Source: Nocardiopsis sp. NRRL B-16309 (GTDB taxonomy: Bacteria > Actinomycetota > Actinomycetes > Streptosporangiales > Streptosporangiaceae). Taken from it: a stretch of 64,000 nucleotides of DNA. Below, piece after piece: positions 50,193-59,619 of the stretch. The translations under genes were made by a program, and so were the position numbers. How positions within the stretch are numbered: the first letter of the stretch is position 1; every line of letters starts with the position of its first letter. Location of the stretch: contig NZ_LGEC01000103.1 in assembly GCF_001279585.1 (NCBI RefSeq), positions 171,063 through 235,062 of the forward strand, written 5' to 3'. A model generated the notes under the pieces. That model was given only the letters and a program-made list of their open reading frames with translations, had not been told where the DNA came from and did not search any database.

Positions 50193-51329
50193 ATGCACCC
50201 CGTAGGACCCCCGACCCCCCGCCGCGGCCTGCCCCTCACCACCGGAAGCGCCGCACTCGCCCTCGTCCTGCTCGTCACCGCCTGCTCCTCCGGCGACGAC
50301 CCCGCGGACGAGTCCGTCGGGGCGGTCTCGCCCGAGGAGTCCGCCTCCGCGCCCGAGACGCAGGAGAGCGAAGCCGCCGAACCGACGGAGCCGTTCACCA
50401 TCGCCTTCGGCGGCGACACCATGTTCGAAGGCGCCCTGGAGTCACGTCTCAACGACCCGGCCACCGCCCTCGACCCCATCTCGGAACAACTCTCCGCCGC
50501 CGACCTGTCCATGGTCAACCTGGAGACCGCGGTGACCGAGGGCGGCACCCCCGCTCCCGGCAAGCAGTTCCTGTTCCGCGCCCCCGCCAGCTCGCTGGAG
50601 GCACTGGACGCGGCGGGCGTCGACGTGGCCAGCGTCGCGAACAACCACGGCATGGACTACGGGACCGACGGCCTGAACGACACCCTCGAGAACGGCGAGG
50701 CCTCGCCCGTCGAACTGGTCGGTGCCGGACGCGACGCGGACGAGGCCTACGCCCCCCACATCGCCGAGGTGAACGGCCAGACCGTGGCCATGTTCGGCGC
50801 CACCGACGTGCTGGACGACCACCTCATGGCCGAGTGGACGGCGGGCGAGGGCAAGCCGGGCCTGGCCTCCACCAAGAACGAGATGAAGGAACGGATGCTC
50901 ACGGCGGTCTCCGAGGCCGCCGCCGAGGCCGACAACGTCGTGGTGCTCCTGCACTGGGGCCTGGAGGGCTCGCACTGCCCCCTCCCGCACGCCCCCGCCC
51001 TGGCCGACGACCTGATCGAGGCCGGCGCCACCGCCGTGGTCGGCGGCCACGCCCACGTGCTCTCCCCGGGCGGGTTCAGCGGTGACTCCTACGTCCACTA
51101 CGGCCTGGGCAACTTCGTCTTCTACAACTACAGCGGGCCCACCGCCGAGACCGGCGTGCTCACCCTGACCTTCGACCAGGGCCGCGTGACCGAGTCCGAC
51201 TGGGCCCCCGCCCAGATCCAGGGCGGCGTGCCGGTGCCCTACGAGGGCGAGGCGGCCGAGCGGGCGCACCAGACCTGGGTGGACATGCGCACCGAGTGCG
51301 GCCTGCCGCTCACCGACTCCCCCGCTTAG
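50193..51329 (+). CDS. CapA/PGA-synthesis-like metallophosphatase lipoprotein
   Basis: A 378-aa lipoprotein with lipobox LVTAC near residue 30, an acidic linker, and a CapA (PGA_cap) domain: FTIAFGGDTMFEGALESRL, SMVNLETAVTEGG, VASVANNHGMDYGTDGLNDTL, VVVLLHWGLEGSH and AVVGGHAHVLSP, which supply the calcineurin-like metal ligands. CapA acts in poly-gamma-glutamate capsule formation; no capB/capC is nearby, so a surface-polymer role is only inferred. ATG 50193 has GGAG. Confidence 0.9.
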   Translation: MHPVGPPTPRRGLPLTTGSAALALVLLVTACSSGDDPADESVGAVSPEESASAPETQESEAAEPTEPFTIAFGGDTMFEGALESRLNDPATALDPISEQLSAADLSMVNLETAVTEGGTPAPGKQFLFRAPASSLEALDAAGVDVASVANNHGMDYGTDGLNDTLENGEASPVELVGAGRDADEAYAPHIAEVNGQTVAMFGATDVLDDHLMAEWTAGEGKPGLASTKNEMKERMLTAVSEAAAEADNVVVLLHWGLEGSHCPLPHAPALADDLIEAGATAVVGGHAHVLSPGGFSGDSYVHYGLGNFVFYNYSGPTAETGVLTLTFDQGRVTESDWAPAQIQGGVPVPYEGEAAERAHQTWVDMRTECGLPLTDSPA

Positions 51330-51473
51330 GGAGTGCTCCTCTGAAGCCCTCCGGGTGAGCGAGCGGTCGCCGGGCCGTCGCCCGCACGACGAGGTGCGGC
51401 GTGCGGCCCGCCCGCACACGACCGCCGCCCCCGGTCGGCCCCACGGCTTCCGGGGCGCCGCCCAGCCCCGCGC

Positions 51474-52517
51474 CTACAGCACGGGGGCCGCGCCGTGCCG
51501 GACCGCGACGGTGTCGATCTCCGCCAGCAGCGCCCGGCGCCGGGCCGCTCCCAGGTAGGAGGCCCGCACACCGTTGGCGGCCAGCCGCACGAGGTCATCG
51601 GCGCCGAGCCCCATCCGGTGCGCCGCCAGGTACTCCTGGCTCAGGTCGCTGCCGAACATGGTCGGGTCGTCGCTGTTGAGGGTGACGAACAACCCCGCGT
51701 CCAGCATGCGCGGCAACGGGTGCTCCGACAGGTCCGCCACGGCGCGGGTGCACAGGTTCGAGGTCGGGCTCACGTCCACCGGCACCTGTTCGCTCACCAG
51801 GCGGTCGACCAGGGCGTCGTCCTTCATCGAGTCGATACCGTGCCCGATCCGCTCCGCGCCGAGCACGTCCAGGGCCTCGCGCACCCGCTCCGGCCCGCCG
51901 TGCTCCCCGGCGTGCGGCAGGCTCGCCAGTCCGGCCGCGCGCGCCCGCCCGAAGACGTCCGCGTACTGCCCCAGCGGGGTCTCCACCCCGCCCACCCCGA
52001 AACCGACCACGCTCGGCGGCCCGTCCGCCAGCACCGCCTCGACGGTCGCCTCGGCGCACTCCACCCCGAAGTCGGCGGGGAAGTCCGGGATCCAGCGCAA
52101 CTGGATGCCGTGCTCGCGCTCCGCCTCCATCCGCGCCTTCTCGATGCCGTCGAAGACCACCCGGGCCGGGACACCGCGCATCAGGTGCGCGTACAGGCTG
52201 ACGTGCAGCTCGGCGTAGCGCACGTTCTGGGCGGCCAGCCGCCGGGCGACCACCGACGCCAGGAGGGCGAAGTCCTCCTCCTCGCGCAGGGTCGCCACCG
52301 AGGCCAGGTACACCTCGACGAAGTGCGGGAAGTCGGTGAACGCGTACCACGCGCGCAGCTTCTCCAGGGTGTCCGGCAGTTCGCGCACTCCGTGCCGCCC
52401 GGCCAGCTCGAACAGGGTCTCGGCCGGCATGGACCCCTCCAGGTGGACGTGCAGCTCCACCTTCGGCAGGTCCCGGACGAGTGCTTCGACGCCCGTAGGG
52501 GCGGGTTCGGTGTCCAT
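51474..52517 (-). CDS. add: Adenosine deaminase
   Basis: A 347-aa purine salvage enzyme (adenosine to inosine). Zinc ligands in KVELHVHLEGSM (residues ~19-30), HAGEHGGPERV, the catalytic region AERIGHGIDSMKD, and SDDPTMFGSDLSQEY near 290. Length and motif order match bacterial Add; adenine deaminases differ in the region around the substrate pocket, so deoxyadenosine/adenosine is the likely substrate. Confidence 0.93.
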   Translation of the reverse strand: MDTEPAPTGVEALVRDLPKVELHVHLEGSMPAETLFELAGRHGVRELPDTLEKLRAWYAFTDFPHFVEVYLASVATLREEEDFALLASVVARRLAAQNVRYAELHVSLYAHLMRGVPARVVFDGIEKARMEAEREHGIQLRWIPDFPADFGVECAEATVEAVLADGPPSVVGFGVGGVETPLGQYADVFGRARAAGLASLPHAGEHGGPERVREALDVLGAERIGHGIDSMKDDALVDRLVSEQVPVDVSPTSNLCTRAVADLSEHPLPRMLDAGLFVTLNSDDPTMFGSDLSQEYLAAHRMGLGADDLVRLAANGVRASYLGAARRRALLAEIDTVAVRHGAAPVL

Positions 52518-52845
52518 GGCGCGAGACTACGCGCGCGCGGCAGCGCTCCCAAGCCCTGGCCGGCAAGCTCACACCGGCCGGTCAGAAAGCCCGCGCCGGC
52601 CTGTCCGGAGGGCACCGCGGTGACGCCCGGCGAAGCGTCCGGTCCCGCCCGCCACGGCCGGAGGGCGGGACCGGGGGACGGGACCGGCCACGCCACCCGG
52701 ACGGGTACGCACCGACGGCCCGCGCGGCCGCACCGCCCGAACGAGTACGCCCCGTCGATCCGACGCGCCACATGGACGGCTCACTCGAACGGAAGCGCTC
52801 CGCCGACGGACAGGCTCCGCCGGTGCCGGCGGGGGCGCGACCGGG
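52518..52845. other. Intergenic region between add and the aldehyde dehydrogenase gene
   Basis: 328 bp holding the terminator at 52639-52674 and presumably the add promoter. No gene seen. Confidence 0.6.
52639..52674 (-). terminator. Hairpin terminator downstream of the aldehyde dehydrogenase gene
   Basis: CCGGTCCCGCCC (52639-52650) pairs perfectly with GGGCGGGACCGG (52663-52674), a 12-bp stem with a 12-nt loop. Confidence 0.7.
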
Positions 52846-54306
52846 TCACACGGTCGGGTGCGCCCCGTTGATCCGGCGGGGCACGCCCAGCGGGTTGTCG
52901 TCGCGCAGCACCGCCGGCAGCAGTGCCTGCGGGACGGACTGGTAGGTGACCGGGCGCAGGAAGCGGCGGATCGCGGTGGTGCCCACGGACGTGTGCAGGG
53001 GCGCGGTGGTCGCCGGGTAGGGGCCGCCGTGCGTCATCGCGTGCGTGACGGCCACGCCGGTCGGCCAGCCGTTCCACACCACGCGGCCGGCCACCGAGGC
53101 GCCCAGCGCCAGCAGCGCGGGGGCCACCGCGTCGTCCTCCTCGCCGTGGACGGTGACCGTGAGCTGGCCCTTGAGCACACCCGAGGCCTCCAGCAGCCGC
53201 CGCTCGTCGGCGTAGGTCACCAGGAGCGTGGCGGGGCCGAAGCACTCCTCCAGCAGGGAGTCGGCGTTCTCCAGCAGGGAGTCGAGGTCGGTGCGGAGCA
53301 GCGAGGGCGACCAGCCGTCGCCGGTCCGGGTCCCCCGCACCAGCACCTCGGTGGCCGGGTGCTCCACGAGCCCGCCCAGCACGCGGTCGAAGCCCTCGGC
53401 GACACGGTCGTTGAGCAGTGAGGACGCGCCGCGCCCGGCGAAGTCCTCGACGAGGGCGTCGAGCTTGGTGTCCTCCGGAACGAAGACGACCCCGGGCTTG
53501 GTGCAGAACTGCCCCGCCCCCATGTTGGCCGACTCCGCGTAGCCCTTGAGGACCTCGTCGCCGCGCGCGGCCATGGCGGCGCGGGTGACGAACACCGGGT
53601 TCACGCTGCCCAGCTCGCCGTAGAACGGGATCGGGTCCGGACGCGAGGCGGCCAGGTCGAACAGGGCCCGACCGCCGGGGATGGACCCGGTGAAGCCGAC
53701 GGCCCGGGTGAGCGGGTGCAGAACGGCCTGGCGCCCGGCCTCCACACCGTGGACGAGGCCGAAGGCGCCCTCGGGGGCCCCGGCCCCGGCGAGCGCGGCG
53801 ACGACGATCTCGGCCGTGCGCTGGGCCAGCTTCGGGTGGCCGGGGTGCGCCTTGGCCACGACGGGGCAGCCCGCGGCCAGGGCGGAGGCGGTGTCTCCGC
53901 CCGCGGTGGCGAAGGCGAAGGGGAAGTTGCTGGCGCCGAACACCACGACCGGGCCGAGCGGGACCAGGACGCGGCGCACGTCCGGGCGGGGCGTGCCCCA
54001 CTCCGGGTCGGCCGGGTCGACGGCCACCTCCAGGTAGGAGCCGTCCCGGAGCAGTTCGGCGAACTCGCGCAGCTGGAAGGTGGTGCGGCCCAGTTCGCCG
54101 CGGCAGCGCGCCTCCGGGTAGTGGGCCTCCTCCATCGCGAGGGGGACGAGCTCGTCGGCGGCCTCGTCCAGGGCGGTCGCGACGGCCTCCATGAGCGCGG
54201 CGCGCTCGCCCGGCGCGAGGCCGGCCAGCAGGGGCGCGGCGGCGGACGCCCGGGTGAGGGCGGCGTCGAGTTCTTCCGGCGTGGTGTCGGGCGGGACGGT
54301 GGTCAT
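52846..54306 (-). CDS. Aldehyde dehydrogenase (NADP+), alpha-ketoglutarate-semialdehyde-dehydrogenase type
   Basis: A 486-aa ALDH. PVVVFGASNFPFAFATAGGDTASALAAGCPVVAKAHPGHP (shown at 53845-53965) is typical of the KGSADH group; the catalytic Glu is in FYGELGSVNPV and the nucleophilic Cys in GAGQFCTKPG near residue 267. It oxidises 2,5-dioxopentanoate to 2-oxoglutarate in pentose, glucarate or hydroxyproline breakdown; those partner genes are not in the window. A LacI-type operator lies 65 bp upstream. Confidence 0.92.
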   Translation of the reverse strand: MTTVPPDTTPEELDAALTRASAAAPLLAGLAPGERAALMEAVATALDEAADELVPLAMEEAHYPEARCRGELGRTTFQLREFAELLRDGSYLEVAVDPADPEWGTPRPDVRRVLVPLGPVVVFGASNFPFAFATAGGDTASALAAGCPVVAKAHPGHPKLAQRTAEIVVAALAGAGAPEGAFGLVHGVEAGRQAVLHPLTRAVGFTGSIPGGRALFDLAASRPDPIPFYGELGSVNPVFVTRAAMAARGDEVLKGYAESANMGAGQFCTKPGVVFVPEDTKLDALVEDFAGRGASSLLNDRVAEGFDRVLGGLVEHPATEVLVRGTRTGDGWSPSLLRTDLDSLLENADSLLEECFGPATLLVTYADERRLLEASGVLKGQLTVTVHGEEDDAVAPALLALGASVAGRVVWNGWPTGVAVTHAMTHGGPYPATTAPLHTSVGTTAIRRFLRPVTYQSVPQALLPAVLRDDNPLGVPRRINGAHPTV

Positions 54307-54370
54307 GCCTCATCCTCCTGGGACGTGTGTGCACTGCCTCGGGCACGATCCAACCATGCCACGCCCCTCT

Positions 54371-54388
54371 TTGGAAAGCGCTATCCAA
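54371..54388 (-). promoter_or_regulatory. LacI-family operator upstream of the aldehyde dehydrogenase gene
   Basis: TTGGAAAGCGCTATCCAA is an 18-bp palindrome with one mismatch and the central CG-containing AGCGCT typical of LacI/GalR operators. No LacI gene is in the window, so an unlinked sugar-responsive repressor is implied. Confidence 0.6.
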
Positions 54389-54531
54389 CCGGACGGCACG
54401 GACTCCCGCACATCTGACTCCCGGCACGAAACCCCGGATCACCGGCCTCGCGGCACCCGCGTCGGCCGCTTCCGGAACGAAACTGGATTTTCCCCGGAAC
54501 CAGGTGAATCCGGAAAGGCATCATAGGTGGT

Positions 54532-55290
54532 GTGACGACAAACTCCCGAAGCACAACGCCCCCACGGCCCCGGCGGTCCACAGGCGCGACGGACGGGCCC
54601 GACGTGTCACGCGACAGCCGCGGGCCCGTCGGCACCGCGCCGGACGAACTCGCCTTCGCACAGGCGCCGCTCCGCCGCCTGCCCGCCCAGCAGCGCAGCA
54701 TGCTGCGGGTCCAGCGCATGCTCGACTGCTGCGCCGACCTCCTCGACGAGGTCGGCTACGACAACCTCTCCACCACCCGCATCGCCGAACGCGCCGGCGT
54801 CGCGATCGGCTCGGTCTACCAGTTCTTCCCGGACAAGAAGGCCATCACCCAGGCCCTCGGCCTGCGCTACCTGGACCAGTTCAGCGCGCGCGTCACCGAA
54901 CGCCTGGCCGACGCCTCCTTCACCCACTGGACCGGCGCCGTCGACACCGTCATCGACGAGTACATCGACATGCACCGCAACGTGCCCGGCTTCCGCAGCC
55001 TGCACTTCGGCGACATCGTCGACACCCGGCTGCTCAACGGAGGGGCCGAGAACAACCGCGTCATCTCCGTGCGCCTGCGCCGGATCATCGTTTCCGTCAC
55101 AGGCATCCCCGATGATGATCAACTGGACCGGGCGGTCAACGTCGCCGTCGAAGCGGCCGACGCCGTCCTCAAACTCGCCTTCCGCGACGACGCCGACGGC
55201 GACCCCGACCTCATCACCGAGGCCAAACGCCTGGTCAGCAGTTACCTGTCCAACTACTCCGTACGAACCGGAGGCGACCATCCTTGGTAG
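54532..55290 (+). CDS. TetR-family transcriptional regulator
   Basis: A 252-aa regulator with a disordered ~45-residue N-terminus, HTH at ~60-105 (VQRMLDCCADLLDEVGYDNLSTTRIAERAGVAIGSVYQFFPDKKAI at 54709-54845) and a C-terminal TetR_C-like domain. GTG 54532 has AGGTGG. The gene overlaps the following hydrolase-fold gene by 7 bp, so the two are co-expressed. Ligand unknown. Confidence 0.9.
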   Translation: MTTNSRSTTPPRPRRSTGATDGPDVSRDSRGPVGTAPDELAFAQAPLRRLPAQQRSMLRVQRMLDCCADLLDEVGYDNLSTTRIAERAGVAIGSVYQFFPDKKAITQALGLRYLDQFSARVTERLADASFTHWTGAVDTVIDEYIDMHRNVPGFRSLHFGDIVDTRLLNGGAENNRVISVRLRRIIVSVTGIPDDDQLDRAVNVAVEAADAVLKLAFRDDADGDPDLITEAKRLVSSYLSNYSVRTGGDHPW

Positions 55291-56171
55291 CCGACGCAAG
55301 CGCACTCACCCGACCCGTCACCGGGACCGCGGCCGGGGTCCCCTACCTCGCCCTGCCGCCCGCCGACGGCCGGGTCCCCGCACCCCTCGTCCTGGGACTG
55401 CACGCCTTCGAGCCGCCGCGCAGTGAGTCGGCGCTCGCCGGAGCCGTCCCCATGGCCCCGCTCCCCGCCTGGCGCGTCTACCTCGGCCTGCCGCTGTTCG
55501 GGGCCCGCCTGCCCGAGGGCGGCGTCACCGAGATCAACCGGCTCGGCGAACGCGACTACCTGGTCGAACTCTTCGGCCCCGTGGTCGAGCAGGCCGCCGC
55601 CGAACTGCGCCGCGTCACCGCCGAACTGCGCACGCTCTTCCCCGTCACCGACGACCCCGTCGGCCTGGTCGGCGTCGGAGCCGGCGCCTCCGCCGCGCTC
55701 CTGGCCCTGGCCGACGACACCCTGCCCGTAGGGGCCGCCGCGGTCATCAACCCCGTCGTCGACCCCGCCCTGGTCATCGCCGCCCGCGAGGAACGCACCG
55801 GCGCCCCCTACACCTGGACCGAACAGGCCCGACAGGTGCGCGGCTGGCTGGACTTCACCACCCGCGCGGGCGAGATCGCCCGCAACCGGGTCCCCCTCCT
55901 CGTCGTCACCGGACGCCAGGACCCCGTCGTCCCGCCCCAGCACGGCCAGGCCCTGCACGACGCCCTGAGCGGCGCCCGGGCCGACCACGGCGACGAGCAT
56001 GCACTCCGTCACATCGTGGTTCCGGATCTGGCCCACGCGATCGGACCGGAACCAGGACTGGAACCCGGACCGCTCACCCCGGCCGGAGTCCTCACCGACC
56101 GCGCGCTGACCGAGTGGTTCCACCTCCACCTCACCTCTTCCGCCCAGGTCCAGGCGACCGCCGACGCCTGA
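55284..56171 (+). CDS. Alpha/beta-hydrolase-fold protein lacking the nucleophile
   Basis: A 295-aa protein of dienelactone-hydrolase/peptidase-like fold. The nucleophile elbow, normally GxSxG, reads GLVGVGAGASAALL near residue 130: the Ser position is Gly. The Asp (VTGRQDPVVPPQ, ~211) and His (VPDLAHAIG, ~250) of the triad remain. It may have become a binding or regulatory partner of the overlapping TetR. TTG 55284 is the start, with GGAGG 10 bp upstream inside the TetR gene. Confidence 0.8.
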   Translation: MVADASALTRPVTGTAAGVPYLALPPADGRVPAPLVLGLHAFEPPRSESALAGAVPMAPLPAWRVYLGLPLFGARLPEGGVTEINRLGERDYLVELFGPVVEQAAAELRRVTAELRTLFPVTDDPVGLVGVGAGASAALLALADDTLPVGAAAVINPVVDPALVIAAREERTGAPYTWTEQARQVRGWLDFTTRAGEIARNRVPLLVVTGRQDPVVPPQHGQALHDALSGARADHGDEHALRHIVVPDLAHAIGPEPGLEPGPLTPAGVLTDRALTEWFHLHLTSSAQVQATADA

Positions 56172-56373
56172 TCCGCCCTCCGGCCGCCCGCTGTTCGCAC
56201 CCCGGCCCCGTGCGACACCCATCGTTCACCGCGAGCACGGCGCGACCTCTCCCGGTATCCGTCTGGCCGATGCCGTCGCGACAGTTGGTACGCGTTCCAT
56301 GGGATCATCCAGGAGCGGCCGCGCACCGCGGTCCACCTGACCGTTTCGACTCATCCTCAGGAGGGCGAACCAC

Positions 56374-56997
56374 GTGACGGAACCGGCACCGGTCTTTGCC
56401 AGCGGGGTCGACAACGAGCGGATGAACGCGCAGCTGCGCTTCCTCCTGGAGGCGGACAAGCTCAAGCGCGTCCTGCGGCGGAACCTGCTGGTGGACGGCT
56501 CGCGCCGGGAGAACTCGGCCGAGCACTCCTGGCACCTGGCCCTGTCCGCCCGCACCTTCGCCGAGTACGCGCCCGAGGGCACCGACATCGACCGCGTCAC
56601 CGAGATGCTGGTGGTCCACGACATCGTGGAGATCGACGCCGGGGACACCTTCGTCTTCGACCAGGTCAACGCCGAGACCCAGGCCGAACGCGAACGCGCG
56701 GCGGCCGACCGCCTCTTCCCCCTGCTGCCCGAGGACCAGGCCGTCCGCGCCCGTGAGCTCTGGGAGGAGTTCGAGGCCGGATCCACCCCGGAGGCCCGCT
56801 TCGCCCGGGCCGTCGACCGCCTCGCGCCGATGCTCGCCAACTGGCACAACGAGGGCGGTACCTGGCTGCGGTTCGGGGTCACCCGGGCCGAGGTCATGGC
56901 GAAGGTCAAGGTGATCTCCGAGGGCTCCGAGGCCCTGGGCTCCTACGCGACGGCGCTCGTCGACGACGCCGACCGGCGCGGGTACTTCCGGAACTGA
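56374..56997 (+). CDS. HD-domain phosphohydrolase (YfbR/HDDC2-like)
   Basis: A 207-aa metal-dependent phosphohydrolase. The HD motif residues are seen in RRENSAEHSWHLAL (first His), MLVVHDIVEIDAGDT (His-Asp) and AVDRLAPMLANW (distal Asp). The family includes 5'-deoxynucleotidases. GTG 56374 is preceded by GGAGGG. Stands alone, convergent with the TauE-type gene. Confidence 0.9.
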   Translation: MTEPAPVFASGVDNERMNAQLRFLLEADKLKRVLRRNLLVDGSRRENSAEHSWHLALSARTFAEYAPEGTDIDRVTEMLVVHDIVEIDAGDTFVFDQVNAETQAERERAAADRLFPLLPEDQAVRARELWEEFEAGSTPEARFARAVDRLAPMLANWHNEGGTWLRFGVTRAEVMAKVKVISEGSEALGSYATALVDDADRRGYFRN

Positions 56998-57001
56998 CCG
57001 G

Positions 57002-57760
57002 TCAGACCCGCCCGAGGAGCAGCTGGACGGCCGCGGTCAGGCCCACGACCACCACGCACAGGCGCAGGGCCGCCGGGCTGAGCCTGCGGCCGAAGCGCGC
57101 CCCGAGGTAGCCGCCGACGATCGTGCCGACCGCGATCAGCCCGACCACCGGCCACGAGGGCTCGGCGAGCACGATGTAGAACACCGCCGCGGTGCTGTTG
57201 ACGATCGTGGTCATGACGTTCTTGAGCGCGTTGATCCGCTGCAGGTCGTCGTCGAGCGCGGTCCCCAGGAAACTCAGCAGGATGATGCCCTGGGCGGCGG
57301 CGAAGTAGCCGCCGTAGGTGCCGGTCGCGTAGGCGCCCAGCGGCATCAGCGGCCCGCCGTCGGGCCGCGCCGGCTTGCGGGACCGCGCCCAGCTCGCGAT
57401 GCGCGGCTGGAGCAGGATGAGCACGCAGGCGAAGCCGATCATGTACGGCACGATCGTCTCGAACACGTCGGCGGGCAGGTAGATCAGCAGCAGGGCGCCC
57501 GTGACGGCCCCCAGGAAGGACATCGACCCCAGTCGCAGGATCCGCGCGCGCTGGCCCGCCAGCTCCCGCCGGTAGGCGATGGTGCCGCTGAGCGTGCCCG
57601 GGGCCAGGCCGATGCTGTTGGAGATGGTCGCGGTGAGGGGCGGGTACCCGAGCGCCAGCAGGACGGGGAACGTGAACAGCGTCCCCGACCCGGCGATCGC
57701 GTTGATCCCGCCTGCCGCCACTCCCGCGAGGAGAACGGCGACTGCCTCCCAGAGTTCCAT
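57002..57760 (-). CDS. TauE/SafE-family membrane permease
   Basis: A 252-aa permease with about eight hydrophobic segments. The duplicated family motif is clear: GGINAIAGSGTLFTFPVLLALGYPPLTATISNSIGL in the first half, and GTYGGYFAAAQGIILLSFLGTALDDDLQRINALKNV in the second. Relatives export sulfite or sulfonates or import anions; the substrate here is unknown. GGAAG precedes ATG 57760. Confidence 0.92.
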   Translation of the reverse strand: MELWEAVAVLLAGVAAGGINAIAGSGTLFTFPVLLALGYPPLTATISNSIGLAPGTLSGTIAYRRELAGQRARILRLGSMSFLGAVTGALLLIYLPADVFETIVPYMIGFACVLILLQPRIASWARSRKPARPDGGPLMPLGAYATGTYGGYFAAAQGIILLSFLGTALDDDLQRINALKNVMTTIVNSTAAVFYIVLAEPSWPVVGLIAVGTIVGGYLGARFGRRLSPAALRLCVVVVGLTAAVQLLLGRV

Positions 57761-57920
57761 GTACTTCCGATCCGACCCTGCCGCGCCCCGACGATCGAGA
57801 CCCGTTCAGCCTACGAGAGCGTCCCTGAGCACCCCCGAAGCGGGTCGCGTGACCCACGGCACAGCGGGGGCCCGCCCGCGGACACCTCCGCGCACGGGCC
57901 CCACCGACCTCACCGGCGAG

Positions 57921-58844
57921 CTAGGGAAGCTTGACGACCTCGCTCCGCAACCGGTCGAAGGCGCCGCCCAGCCCCTGCAGGGCCGAACCCATCTCGGCGG
58001 GCACGATCCACACCTTGTTGGCGTCGCCCTGCGCGATCTCCGGCAGCTTCTGCAGGTAGTGGTAGGCGAGCACGTCCGGGTCCACCCGGCTCGTGTGCAG
58101 GGCCTTGAACACCATGTGGATGGAGTCGGCCTCACCGCGCGCCCGTGTGGTCTGGGCCTGGGCGTCCGCCTTGGCCGTGAGCGCCTGCGCCTCGGCCGCG
58201 CCCTCGGCCCGCAGCACGGCGGCGGTGCGCTCACCCTCGGCGCGCAGAACCGCGGACTGCTTCTCACCCTCCGCGCTGAGCAGCTGCGCGCGCTTCTCGC
58301 GGTCGGCGCGCATCTGCATCTCCATCGCCTCCTGCACGGAGGACGGCGGCTCGATGCCCTTGAGCTCGATCCGGCTGATCTCGATGCCCCAGTCGCGGGT
58401 GGCCTCGTCGAGCACCGTCTTCAACTCGCGGTTGATCTGGTCGCGCGAGGTGAGGGTGCCCTCCAGGTTCATACCGCCGATGACGTTGCGCAGGGTGGCC
58501 AGGGTCAGCTGCTCGACCGCCTGGATGAAGTTGGCGACCTCGTAGGTGGCCCGGTAGGCGTCGACCACCCGGATGTAGACGGCGGAGTCGACCTCCACCG
58601 CGAGGTTGTCCTCGGTGATCGCCGACTGCGGGGGGAAGCTGACGACCTGCACCCTCCGGTCGATGCGTTCGCGCACCTGGTCGACACCGGGGATGACGAC
58701 GTTGAAACCGGAACTCAGGGTCCGGTGGAACTTACCGAAACGCTCGACCACGTCCTCCATCGAGTGGGGGACGATGCGGACGCTCCGCCAGAAGATGATC
58801 AACAGAACGGCGACGAAAAGCGCGACGATGATGATCATGGTCAT
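57921..58844 (-). CDS. SPFH/Band 7 (stomatin-like) membrane protein
   Basis: A 307-aa protein: N-terminal membrane helix (MTMIIIVALFVAVLLIIFW), Band 7 domain (VPHSMEDVVERFGKFHRTLSSGFNVVIPGVD; ITEDNLAVEVDSAVYIRVVD; LRNVIGGMNLEGTLTSRDQIN), then a long Ala/Glu coiled coil (~185-250) and a C-terminal oligomerisation segment. These proteins form ring-like scaffolds in lipid microdomains; usually paired with an NfeD protein, which is not adjacent here. Confidence 0.93.
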   Translation of the reverse strand: MTMIIIVALFVAVLLIIFWRSVRIVPHSMEDVVERFGKFHRTLSSGFNVVIPGVDQVRERIDRRVQVVSFPPQSAITEDNLAVEVDSAVYIRVVDAYRATYEVANFIQAVEQLTLATLRNVIGGMNLEGTLTSRDQINRELKTVLDEATRDWGIEISRIELKGIEPPSSVQEAMEMQMRADREKRAQLLSAEGEKQSAVLRAEGERTAAVLRAEGAAEAQALTAKADAQAQTTRARGEADSIHMVFKALHTSRVDPDVLAYHYLQKLPEIAQGDANKVWIVPAEMGSALQGLGGAFDRLRSEVVKLP

Positions 58845-59232
58845 GGGGCCACCCCGTTCTCGGCGCGTGGGGTGGGGTTCTGCAGCGGCATCAGGGCGGC
58901 TCCGGATCTCCTGACAGGGTGGCAGGCGGGCGCGGGCACGGACTGCGCGCTGACGGCCCCGCCCACCCGATCGATCATCAAGCGCGCTGAAATGGAGCGG
59001 TCCGCTCAACGATCGATGACGCTACCCCATATCCGCCCCGGCGGACTACATCCGGACAGAAATCCAAATTCCGGACTCTAGGATTTCACCAATACCGCAA
59101 CCCTTTATGCCGGTTCGGCCGACCCCGGGTACACAAGGGCCACCGGCACACGGGCCGGACGGCGCCCGGCACGCACACCCGTCGGGCGGCGCCATGGGGG
59201 GCGCGCACCCCTCGGGCGGCGGAGCGGCCGTG
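58845..59232. other. Intergenic region upstream of the SPFH gene
   Basis: 388 bp between the SPFH gene start and the DoxX gene end, both on the minus strand. AT-richer around 59020-59110, probably the SPFH promoter. A direct repeat of GCACACCCGTCGGGCGGCG / GCGCACCCCTCGGGCGGCG is seen at 59171-59189 and 59201-59221. No gene found. Confidence 0.5.
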
Positions 59233-59619
59233 TCAGCCGGTGAACGGTGCGAGGACGAACCGGCCCCACACCACGAAGAGCAGCAGGACGAGATACCCCA
59301 GGTCCACGGCCATCAGGTCGAACTCGCGGCGGCGGACACGCGTGAGCGCCGCACCCACCATGACCATCGCCAGCCCCAGGGCGGCCAGCGGCACCAGGAC
59401 CGGCGCGACACCGAGCACCGCGGGCAGGACCAGGCCCAGCCCGCCCAGCACCTCCAGCGCGCCGATCGCCTTCACCCCGCCGGGGCTCCAGTCCTCGACC
59501 CACCTGGCACTGCGCCCGAAGGCGGCGATCCTCTCCTTCGGCACGACCAGCTTGCCGGCGCCCCCGAAGACGTAGGCGGCGGCGAGCAGCCCGGCAACGA
59601 TCCACAGAGCGAGGTCCAT
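59233..59619 (-). CDS. DoxX-family membrane protein
   Basis: A 128-aa four-helix protein: LWIVAGLLAAAYVFGGAGKLVVPKE start, WSPGGVKAIGALEVLGGLGLVLP, LVPLAALGLAMVMVGAALTRVRRRE and a final helix. Matches the DoxX/DoxX-like quinone-oxidoreductase-associated family; the precise role is unknown. Alone, no partner genes adjacent. Confidence 0.88.
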   Translation of the reverse strand: MDLALWIVAGLLAAAYVFGGAGKLVVPKERIAAFGRSARWVEDWSPGGVKAIGALEVLGGLGLVLPAVLGVAPVLVPLAALGLAMVMVGAALTRVRRREFDLMAVDLGYLVLLLFVVWGRFVLAPFTG

